DNA of 5,851 bases from Rhodospirillales bacterium (GTDB lineage: Bacteria; Pseudomonadota; Alphaproteobacteria; Acetobacterales; Acetobacteraceae). A program made the position numbers and the translations under genes. The DNA lies in contig JAGXAV010000159.1 of the NCBI GenBank assembly GCA_018971455.1, positions 1-5,851 of the forward strand, in the 5' to 3' direction. The notes below the pieces were generated by a model. It ran no database searches and had not been told where the DNA came from. It saw only the letters and a list, made by a program, of their open reading frames with translations. Positions 1 through 5,469 of this stretch are shown piece by piece (the stretch's first letter is position 1; every line of letters begins with the position of its first letter).

Positions 1-28
1 TGTTTGATCCCGGGTTTTGATGGTGCAG
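1..28 (+). repeat. Left terminal inverted repeat of the IS481-type element
   Basis: It begins TGTTTGATCCCGG. Compared with the reverse complement of 990-1017, which begins TGTTTAGTCCCGGC, about 21 of 28 positions match, including TGTTT, TCCCGG, TTTG and TGG blocks. The true end could lie a base or so before the window. Confidence 0.85.
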
Positions 29-56
29 TCTTTTCGCGTGAGTGGAAGGAAGCACT

Positions 57-1022
57 ATGGGCCAGGTTCTTCACGGCAGCGCCACCACGACAGAGGCGAT
101 CCGTCGAGCGATACAGCATAGTCAAGCGAGCCTGAGGGCGTTGGCCAGGCGCTACGGGATCAACCCCAAGACCGTCGCGAAGTGGAAGCAGCGCAGCTCC
201 GTCGCCGATCTGCCGACCGGCCCGAGGCAGCCGCGTTCGACGGTGCTCGCCGTCGAGGACGAGGCCATCATCGTCGCTTTCCGCAGGCACACGCTGCTGC
301 CGCTCGATGACTGCCTCTACGCCCTACAAGCTACCATCCCGCACCTGACCCGCTCATCGCTGCATCGCTGCCTGCAGCGCCACGGCATCGGCCGCCTGCC
401 CGATGTCGACGGCGACAAGCCGGCAAGGAAGAAGTTCAAGCCTTACCCGATCGGGTTCTTCCACATCGACATCGCCGAGGTGCAGACCGCCGAAGGCAAG
501 CTCTACCTCTTCGTCGCCATCGACCGCACCAGCAAGTTCGCCTTCACCCAGCTCGTCGATAAGGCCAACCGCGTTACAGCCTCGGCCTTCCTGGTCGCCC
601 TGATCGCCGCCGTTCCCTACAGGATCCATACCGTCCTGACCGACAACGGCATCCAGTTCCGCTTCGCACCACGCTATGCCAACGGGTCTACCGCGCGATA
701 CGTGACCCACATGTTCGAGATGCGCTGCCGCGAGAACGGCATCGAGCATCGCTTCACCAAGATCAACCACCCCTGGACCAACGGTCAGGTCGAGCGAATG
801 AACCGAACCATCAAGGATGCCACCGTCAAGCGCTACCACTACGACAGCCACCAGCAACTACGCCGCCACCTCGACGACTTCGTCACCGCCTACAATTTCG
901 GCCGCCGGCCAAAGACCCTCAAGGGCCTCACCCCCTACGAGTTCATCTGCAAATGCTGGACATCACAGCCAGAACGATTCATCCTCACTCCGCTCCACCA
1001 AATGCCGGGACTAAACACCTAG
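57..1022 (+). CDS. IS481 family transposase
   Basis: This is a 321-residue transposase that cuts and joins the ends of its own element. A helix-turn-helix region lies at about residues 12-47 (ALARRYGINPKTVAKWK), followed by an rve-type integrase core. The catalytic triad is visible as D138 (FFHIDIAEV), D196 (VLTDNGIQF) and E246 (NGQVERMN), so the active site looks complete. The length is usual for the family. I chose the ATG at 57 because AAGGAAG at 46-52 is a good ribosome-binding site; an in-frame GTG at 42 lacks one. The gene ends GLNT and its TAG stop lies three bases past the right inverted repeat, apparently in target DNA. It converges with the lipocalin gene. Family assignment is firm; activity is inferred from the intact triad and ends. 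Confidence 0.95.
   Translation: MGQVLHGSATTTEAIRRAIQHSQASLRALARRYGINPKTVAKWKQRSSVADLPTGPRQPRSTVLAVEDEAIIVAFRRHTLLPLDDCLYALQATIPHLTRSSLHRCLQRHGIGRLPDVDGDKPARKKFKPYPIGFFHIDIAEVQTAEGKLYLFVAIDRTSKFAFTQLVDKANRVTASAFLVALIAAVPYRIHTVLTDNGIQFRFAPRYANGSTARYVTHMFEMRCRENGIEHRFTKINHPWTNGQVERMNRTIKDATVKRYHYDSHQQLRRHLDDFVTAYNFGRRPKTLKGLTPYEFICKCWTSQPERFILTPLHQMPGLNT
990..1017 (-). repeat. Right terminal inverted repeat of the IS481-type element
   Basis: It ends CCGGGACTAAACA on the + strand and pairs with the left end. It lies inside the transposase coding region and encodes its last residues, so the gene reads through the repeat. The stop codon at 1020-1022 is just beyond the matching end. Confidence 0.85.
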
Positions 1023-1081
1023 CATCCCGGCGCCCAGATCTGATCAGGAAACTGTGGCACCCGCCGGAACCGCGACACGCC
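1018..1081. other. IS target site and short intergenic gap
   Basis: CCTAGC at 1018-1023 directly follows the right end and contains CTAG, the core of the NCTAGN target known for IS481. Its TAG serves as the transposase stop. The remaining bases up to the lipocalin stop hold small palindromes (AGATCT and CTGATCAG near 1035-1045) but no convincing hairpin plus T-tract terminator for either converging gene. Confidence 0.5.
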
Positions 1082-1579
1082 CTACCCCGCCGCGGCGAAC
1101 TGCACGAGCAGCGCCCGGTACGTCGCTGCGTTCATCCGCCGCTGCCGCGATAGTACCCACCCGTAGCCATGCCCCGGGTAGCCCACCAAGGCGGTGCGGT
1201 AGTCCGGGGCCACGTAGAGGATCAGATACGACAGATACACCGGCCAGATCGGTGACTCCCGCCAATAGGCGTTCCCGGTTCCGGGTACCACGTAGCCACG
1301 CATCACGAAGCGCGATAGCGGAGCCGAGAAGTTGCCATCGCGGCCCTCGTACACGTCGAGTACCTTCCCGTTGGGGAACGTCACGTCGAAATAGCTGCCG
1401 ACCTTCCCGCGTTCCGCGAAATACGGGATATTCGCGATAATGTACCACTGCCCCGCGTAGCGCGACAGATCGACATGCGGTGCCGGCGCCTGATGCGTCC
1501 CAAACGTCGCGCAACCGGACAGCCCCGGCAGACACAGCGCCAGCACCGCGCCCCGCAGCCATCCGCGCATCGTGCTCAC
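1082..1579 (-). CDS. Lipocalin family outer-membrane lipoprotein (Blc-like)
   Basis: This is a 165-residue lipoprotein of the bacterial lipocalin (Blc) family, whose members bind fatty acids or lysophospholipids at the outer membrane. A short hydrophobic signal (about residues 7-20) ends in the lipobox LSGC, with C23 as the lipidated residue. The next residue is Ala rather than Asp, which fits outer-membrane sorting. The lipocalin signature GQW is at 43-45, a second conserved stretch (VAPDYRTALVGYP) begins near 123, and the closing VLSRQRRM lies at 142-149. The GTG at 1579 overlaps the DUF6134 stop by four bases and has GAGAGG five bases upstream. An in-frame ATG at 1570 would give 162 residues but lacks a well-spaced site. 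It is last in the operon. In this context it likely handles lipids under oxidative stress, which is inference. Confidence 0.92.
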   Translation of the reverse strand: MSTMRGWLRGAVLALCLPGLSGCATFGTHQAPAPHVDLSRYAGQWYIIANIPYFAERGKVGSYFDVTFPNGKVLDVYEGRDGNFSAPLSRFVMRGYVVPGTGNAYWRESPIWPVYLSYLILYVAPDYRTALVGYPGHGYGWVLSRQRRMNAATYRALLVQFAAAG

Positions 1580-2226
1580 ATCATCCTCTCGTAACGAACC
1601 TGCGAGCCGTCCTTCGCGTCGAACAGCAGCCCGGTCCAAACCTGTGCGGGCGTGTACCAAAGCCGCATCCGTGCCGGCCCGGTCACCGCGAAGCAGTCGG
1701 CCGGCACGCGCGTCCCACCCGCCGTTAGCGCCGGGTCCGCGCCCAGCGGCGCGACACGCGGATGCAGCAGCTTCCCGTTCTGCAGATTGATCCAAGGCCC
1801 ACGCAACTCCTGCTGGTTCCAGTGCGAGGCCACCAGTGCATCCGCCGGCGCCAAGTAGCGCGGGGCTCCCGTCCCCTCGACCCACAGCCCAGCCGGATCG
1901 CGCGTCGCACGCATCGTCTCCGCCGTCCCATCGTCATCGGTGCGGGACGCCGCGGCCATGCAGCGCCCGCCCCGCCAGGTCTCGGAACCGCGCAATTGGT
2001 ATCGGTACAGCACCAGCGGCCCGAAGCGCACCGCGATCTCCACCGCAATGGCGATCGCGAACCCACCCGGTGCGGGGTGGAACAGCAGCGTATGGGTGCC
2101 GATCGCCGCCCCCTCGCGCAGCAGCCGGAAGCGCAGCGCGCCCGTGCGCGGCACGCCCGCAACGGGCGGCCCGGGCGGGACGAAGGCGGCCGCGGCCGCG
2201 GCCCGGACGGCGCGCCGGCCCGGCAT
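1576..2226 (-). CDS. DUF6134 family protein, probably exported
   Basis: This 216-residue protein of unknown function resembles the DUF6134 family. Residues 1-24 look like an export signal: arginines at 4-5 and 8, then an alanine-rich stretch. Family-like features are IGTHTLLFH at 42-50, an alternating beta-type stretch with YRYQLRGSETWRGGR at 74-88, SRTDDDG at 94-100, SHWNQ at 134-138, and LWYTPAQVWTGLLFDAKDG beginning at 199. The repeated short hydrophobic strands suggest a beta-rich fold. The start ATG shares one base with the CFA-remnant stop (TGATG), so translation is probably coupled; there is no clear ribosome-binding site of its own. The reading frame stays open upstream to 2508, but that part is a shadow of the CFA frame. 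Such proteins recur beside CFA, DUF1365 and lipocalin genes. Its job is unknown; a periplasmic lipid-related role is inference. Confidence 0.82.
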   Translation of the reverse strand: MPGRRAVRAAAAAAFVPPGPPVAGVPRTGALRFRLLREGAAIGTHTLLFHPAPGGFAIAIAVEIAVRFGPLVLYRYQLRGSETWRGGRCMAAASRTDDDGTAETMRATRDPAGLWVEGTGAPRYLAPADALVASHWNQQELRGPWINLQNGKLLHPRVAPLGADPALTAGGTRVPADCFAVTGPARMRLWYTPAQVWTGLLFDAKDGSQVRYERMM

Positions 2227-2630
2227 CAGCGCGGCTTCAGCCGCCCCAACCCCAAGTCCACGCGGCCGGCACGGAACCCGGCCCCGCAATACGCCAGATA
2301 GTAATCCCACAGCCGGCGGAACCGCGGCGGGAAGCCCATCGCCGCGATCGCCGGCCAGGCGGCGTGGAACCGCGCCCGCCAGGCGACCAGGGTGCGCGCG
2401 TAGCCGTCGCCGAAGTTCTCCCGCGCCCGCACCGCCAGCCCTTGGCGTTCCGCGAGTGCGGCGATCGCCCCCGGCGAAGGCGGCATCCCGCCCGGGAAGA
2501 TCGCGCACCGGATGAAATCGGTGCCGCGGCGGTAGGTCTCGAACCAGTCGTCGGCGATCGTGATCGCCAGCAGCGCCCGGCCGGGATGCAGCACCCAGGG
2601 CGCCGGTTCCGCGATCGCATGCCCGCTCAT
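2226..2630 (-). CDS. Truncated cyclopropane-fatty-acyl-phospholipid synthase homologue (C-terminal part only)
   Basis: The product is only 134 residues, whereas CFA synthases have about 380-430. From about residue 14 (HPGRALLAITIADDWF) it follows the C-terminal third of the family. FIRCAIFPGGMPPSPGAI (39-56), NFGDGYARTLVAWRARF (72-88), AAWPAIAAMGF (90-100) and LWDYYLAYCGAGFRAG (107-122) are all typical. Y77 in FGDGY aligns with the tyrosine that I recall as Y317, a bicarbonate-site residue of the E. coli enzyme. The N-terminal domain and the S-adenosylmethionine-binding glycine-rich motif are absent, so it cannot be a working methyltransferase alone. GGAGGG at 2635-2640 gives a strong ribosome-binding site four bases from the ATG. 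The start overlaps the DUF1365 stop (ATGA) and the stop overlaps the DUF6134 start. The first 12 or so residues may be the original N-terminus joined by an in-frame deletion. It is either a degraded gene or a retained C-terminal domain. Confidence 0.85.
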   Translation of the reverse strand: MSGHAIAEPAPWVLHPGRALLAITIADDWFETYRRGTDFIRCAIFPGGMPPSPGAIAALAERQGLAVRARENFGDGYARTLVAWRARFHAAWPAIAAMGFPPRFRRLWDYYLAYCGAGFRAGRVDLGLGRLKPR

Positions 2631-3406
2631 GCGACCCTCCGCGGTAGGACGATACTCACCGGCTCCGCCGGTGGGGCCGGGCGCGGCCGCACGCGCATCC
2701 CCTTGCGCCACAGCTTCGCCGCCTCCCAATGGATCCCGCCCAGCACCTGGGCGGTGAGCAGCGGATGGCGCAGGAAGCCGCGCAGCAGCGCACCGTCTGT
2801 CAGCGCCTCGCGCCGCGCCGCGAGGCCGGCGGTAAGTACCGGGCCGGTTTCGTCGCGAACCTCGATCGCCACGCCCAGCTTCTCGCCCGGAGGGGCCAGC
2901 CGGAAGCGGTAGCGCAGCGCCATGTCCATGAACGGGGAGACGTAGAAGCCCTTGGCGCATTCCTGGCGGATCGGCAGGCCGGGCCCGTCCACCGGGATCA
3001 GGTAGCTGTGGCGCTGGCCGAAGGTGTTGTGCACCTCATACAGCACCGCGCGCAGCGCCCCGTCGCGCCCATGGCAGAAGAAGATGCTGAGCGGGTTGAA
3101 CACGCCGCCCAGCACCCGCGGCATGGCCAGCAGGCGGATCGGTCCGCCGTCGGGCGCGATCCTTGCGGCGGTCAGCGCCGCCTCCACCTGCGCGCGCAGG
3201 GTCCCGCCGCCGGGGGCGAGATGGTCGCGCTCGGCGAAGCCGAACAGATTGAAGCGTTCGGCGGAGAACAGCCGCAGCTGGCGGGACAGCGCCGGGACCT
3301 CGTCCAGGTCCAGCAGCAGCATCAGCATTCGGTAGCGCAGCTGGTGCCGCACCGGGCGCATGCGGGTGTGCACCACCGTGCCGATGTAGAGCGCTGAGAC
3401 GCTCAT
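2627..3406 (-). CDS. DUF1365 domain-containing protein
   Basis: This 259-residue protein is full length for DUF1365. Recognisable motifs are ALYIGTVVHTRMRPVRHQLRY at the N-terminus (5-25), FNPLSIFFCHG (103-113), EVHNTFGQRHSY (124-135) and KGFYVSPFMDM (152-162). The biochemical function is not settled. The family is regularly encoded between an FAD oxidoreductase and a CFA-type methyltransferase, and it is thought to act with them in modifying membrane acyl chains. The start ATG overlaps the oxidoreductase stop (ATGA), with only a weak ribosome-binding site, so translational coupling is likely. The C-terminus is normal (residues 247-259, about AEPVSIVLPRRVA), so the loss in the next gene did not damage this one. 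Confidence 0.93.
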   Translation of the reverse strand: MSVSALYIGTVVHTRMRPVRHQLRYRMLMLLLDLDEVPALSRQLRLFSAERFNLFGFAERDHLAPGGGTLRAQVEAALTAARIAPDGGPIRLLAMPRVLGGVFNPLSIFFCHGRDGALRAVLYEVHNTFGQRHSYLIPVDGPGLPIRQECAKGFYVSPFMDMALRYRFRLAPPGEKLGVAIEVRDETGPVLTAGLAARREALTDGALLRGFLRHPLLTAQVLGGIHWEAAKLWRKGMRVRPRPAPPAEPVSIVLPRRVA

Positions 3407-4731
3407 GCCGCCAGCGCCCGCGCATCGGACGGTAGCGGCAGCCGGTCCGACTCGCCGGCCACGCGCCAGGGCCGGCGCACCCCGCCCAGCGCCTCGGCGA
3501 CAGCGAGGCCCGCCTGTACCCCGTCCTCATGAAACCCGGCGCCGAGCCAGGCGCCGCAGAACCAGGTGCGGCGCTGCCCCTGCAACGGCCACAGGTCGCG
3601 CTGGGCGCGAAGCGCCGCGGCGTCGAACAGCGGATGATCGAACCGGGCGCGGTGCAGCACGGTCCCCGGCGCCGGCGGGCGCACCGGGTTCAGCGTCACG
3701 AACACCGGCCCCGCGCCGGGGATGTGCTGCAACCGGTTCATCCAGTAGGTCACGCAGAGCGCATCGCCCGCGGCCGCGCCGATATAGTTCCAGCTCGCCC
3801 AGACCCGCCGGCGGCGCGGCATCAGCGCCGGGTCGCGGTGCATCACGACCTCGTTTCGGGTGCTGCCCACCGCGCCCAGCAGCGCGTCCTCCGCATCCGA
3901 GGGATCGGCGAGCAGCGCCCGGGCCTGACCGGCGTGCGTGGCAATCACCACGTGATCGTAGCGGACTTCCTCCCCGTCCGCGGCGCGCAGCGCGACGCCG
4001 CCCGGCACGCGCCGGATCGCACGCACGGGGCAGTTCAGGCGGATCGCGGCGGCGTAGGGCGCGGTTAGGCGCCGGACATATTCCCGGCTGCCCCCGATCA
4101 CGCTGCGCCATTGCGGGCGGTCGCGCAGCAGCAACAGCCCGTGGTTCTGGCAGAAGCGGATGAACGCCAGCGCCGGATAGGCCGCGATGCGCTCGGCTGG
4201 CGCGGACCAGATCGCCGCGGCCATCGGCAGCATGTGATCGCGCATGAATTCCGCCCCGTAGCCGCGCGCGGCCAGATAGGCGCCGAGCGTCGTGTCCGGG
4301 TCCAGTTGCAGCGCGTCCGCCTCGGCCTCGCGGTAGAACCGCGCCAGGTCGCGCAGCATCGCCCAGAAGCGCGGCCGGACCAGATTGCGCCGCTGCCCGA
4401 ACAGCCCGGCGAGGTCCGTCCCGGCATATTCCAACCCGCCACCGCGCAAGGAGACCGCGAAGGACATGTCGGACCCGTGCGTCGGCACGTCCAGGCGCCG
4501 GAACAACGCGGTCAGGTTCGGGTAGGCCGGCGGATTATAGACGATGAAGCCCATGTCCACCGGCACCGGGCCGGCGACGCCCGGCACCTCGACGGTATGG
4601 CTGTGCCCGCCCGGTTGCGCCGCGGCTTCATAGACCGTCACCTCATGGGCGGGTTGCAGCAGCCAGGCTGCCGCCATCCCCGAGATGCCGGTCCCTACCA
4701 CCGCGATCCGTAGCCGCTCCGTGCCCCGCAT
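3403..4731 (-). CDS. FAD-dependent oxidoreductase (amine-oxidase/desaturase-like flavoprotein)
   Basis: This is a 442-residue flavoprotein. The dinucleotide-binding fold is at the N-terminus: GTGISG at 13-18, the ribose-binding acid E34 at the end of strand two, and GGHSHT at 40-45. The second FAD contact is the C-terminal CGAWLGAGFHEDGVQAG stretch near 392-408. Length and motifs match the NAD(P)-binding/amine-oxidase-like proteins found with DUF1365 and CFA genes. A related protein in Rhodobacter belongs to the RpoE regulon and is linked to furan fatty acid synthesis, so desaturation of a methylated acyl chain is a reasonable but unproven guess here. I chose the ATG at 4731 because GGCGGAG lies three bases upstream and the putative transcript start is about 25 bases away. 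An in-frame GTG at 4743 has no such site. It is first in the operon, divergent from rpoE, and overlaps DUF1365 by four bases. Confidence 0.93.
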   Translation of the reverse strand: MRGTERLRIAVVGTGISGMAAAWLLQPAHEVTVYEAAAQPGGHSHTVEVPGVAGPVPVDMGFIVYNPPAYPNLTALFRRLDVPTHGSDMSFAVSLRGGGLEYAGTDLAGLFGQRRNLVRPRFWAMLRDLARFYREAEADALQLDPDTTLGAYLAARGYGAEFMRDHMLPMAAAIWSAPAERIAAYPALAFIRFCQNHGLLLLRDRPQWRSVIGGSREYVRRLTAPYAAAIRLNCPVRAIRRVPGGVALRAADGEEVRYDHVVIATHAGQARALLADPSDAEDALLGAVGSTRNEVVMHRDPALMPRRRRVWASWNYIGAAAGDALCVTYWMNRLQHIPGAGPVFVTLNPVRPPAPGTVLHRARFDHPLFDAAALRAQRDLWPLQGQRRTWFCGAWLGAGFHEDGVQAGLAVAEALGGVRRPWRVAGESDRLPLPSDARALAA

Positions 4732-4760
4732 GTGCTCCGCCACCCGTGCTATGCGAACCG

Positions 4761-4789
4761 GACTACGATCCGCCCGCCGGGTTGGATCA
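4761..4789 (-). promoter_or_regulatory. Candidate RpoE (ECF) promoter for the lipid operon
   Basis: On the minus strand TGATCC (4789-4784) is followed after 18 bases by TAGTC (4765-4761). This is close to the TGATCC-N18-TAAGA form I recall for the ChrR-controlled RpoE of Rhodobacter sphaeroides. Transcription would start near 4753-4757, leaving a leader of about 25 bases that carries the ribosome-binding site of the oxidoreductase gene. Confidence 0.7.
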
Positions 4790-4808
4790 CCGCCGCCGTC
4801 GGTGATCC
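4784..4808. repeat. Perfect 9-bp inverted repeat joining the two divergent -35 boxes
   Basis: GGATCACCG (4784-4792) and CGGTGATCC (4800-4808) are exact reverse complements separated by seven bases. The outer six bases of each arm are the -35 boxes of the two divergent promoter candidates; the inner CCG extends the symmetry beyond them. Confidence 0.85.
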
Positions 4809-4831
4809 GATGTGCCCGGTCCTGCGTAAGG
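4803..4831 (+). promoter_or_regulatory. Candidate autoregulated RpoE promoter for rpoE-chrR
   Basis: TGATCC at 4803-4808 is followed after exactly 18 bases by TAAGG (4827-4831), a near-perfect match to the recalled RpoE consensus. Transcription would start around 4837-4839, giving a leader of about 75 bases before the chosen rpoE start at 4912. Such autoregulation is usual for this sigma/anti-sigma pair. Confidence 0.78.
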
Positions 4832-4911
4832 GGGGCATGTATGTTTCACGCCAGCCATGGGCGGTGCAGGTGGGGACCGGGCTGGTCTCGCTCCGGCCGG
4901 GGACCGACGCC

Positions 4912-5469
4912 ATGACCGATATGCCGAGGGAGACCTCCCACGCGGCCCTGATCCACGCGGTCGCTGCCAGCCGCGACCGCGCGGCCTTCGCCGCGCTGTT
5001 CTCCCACTACGCCCCGCGGGTGAAGACTTTCCTGCAACGGCGCGGCGCCGACGCCGCGCAGGCCGAGGAGCTGGCGCAGGAGGCGCTGCTGGCGGTCTGG
5101 CGCAAGGCCGGCCAGTTCGACCCCGGCCGCGCCACCGCCGCCGCCTGGATCTTCGCCATCGCGCGGAACCTGCGCACCGACGCGCTGCGCCGAGCCCGCC
5201 TTGCGGTCCCCGTCCCGGACCCCACTGACGACCCGGTCCCCCCGCCGCCGGCCGATGCGCTGCTGGCTGCCGACCAGCGCGCCCGCCGCCTGCACGATGC
5301 GATCGCCGCGCTGCCGGAAGAGCAATCCGAAGCCCTACGCCTGGCCTATTTCGATGAACGTTCGCACAGCGACATGGAGACCGCGCTCGCGATCCCGCTC
5401 GGCACCGTGAAATCGCGCCTGCGCCTGGCTATGGCCCGGCTGCGCGCGGCGCTGGGAGAGGACGCATGA
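4912..5469 (+). CDS. rpoE: ECF sigma factor, RpoE/ECF11-like
   Basis: This is a 185-residue RNA polymerase sigma factor with the two-domain ECF plan. Region 2 spans about 24-95, with AEELAQEALLAVWRKAGQFD at 51-70 and AAAWIFAIARNLRTDALRR at 76-94 for core binding and -10 recognition. A proline-rich linker (about 97-114) leads to region 4 at about 125-180, where IPLGTVKSRLRLAMARLR at 161-178 includes the -35-reading helix. It is followed with an ATGA overlap by a ChrR-type anti-sigma gene, which identifies it as the RpoE partner answering singlet oxygen or similar oxidants. The ATG at 4912 has GGGGA eight bases upstream. In-frame ATGs also occur at 4837, at the predicted transcript start, and at 4921. 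The segment before helix-turn-helix (ERSHSDMETAL) departs from the more usual SHSEIA-type sequence. Confidence 0.93.
   Translation: MTDMPRETSHAALIHAVAASRDRAAFAALFSHYAPRVKTFLQRRGADAAQAEELAQEALLAVWRKAGQFDPGRATAAAWIFAIARNLRTDALRRARLAVPVPDPTDDPVPPPPADALLAADQRARRLHDAIAALPEEQSEALRLAYFDERSHSDMETALAIPLGTVKSRLRLAMARLRAALGEDA

Larger units (their letters stand above)
1..1017 (+). mobile_element. Complete IS481-family insertion sequence
   Basis: The element is bounded by imperfect inverted repeats at 1-28 and 990-1017 and has one transposase gene filling almost all of it. The single DDE open reading frame, the TGT...ACA ends and the size near 1 kb are those of the IS481 family. The window begins on what appears to be the first base of the left end, so the left flank and any target duplication there cannot be seen. 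The element reads less GC-rich than the chromosomal genes to its right, which fits transfer. It sits just past the 3' end of the minus-strand lipid operon and converges with it. No frameshift or internal stop is visible, so it may still be able to move. Confidence 0.88.

Noticed and set aside
5..32. TGATCC inside the left end of the insertion sequence as an RpoE promoter
   Set aside because: After 18 bases there is TCTT rather than TAAG, and the motif is part of the inverted repeat.
1023..1081. Possible transcription terminator between the insertion sequence and lipocalin
   Set aside because: Only short palindromes are present, with no stable GC hairpin followed by a T-tract on either strand.
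2227..2508. Upstream extension of the DUF6134 reading frame to 2508
   Set aside because: This part is a shadow of the CFA-like frame and has no family similarity. The overlap start at 2226 gives a sensible export signal.
1836..2912. Long + strand open frame (358 codons) opposite the DUF6134, CFA and DUF1365 genes
   Set aside because: Its sequence is Arg/Pro/Ala-rich low-complexity, as expected for the antisense of very GC-rich codons. The minus-strand frames match known families.
4732..4911. Small RNA, tRNA or riboswitch in the divergent intergenic region
   Set aside because: Apart from the promoter boxes and their inverted repeat I see no tRNA-like fold, conserved riboswitch core or terminator.
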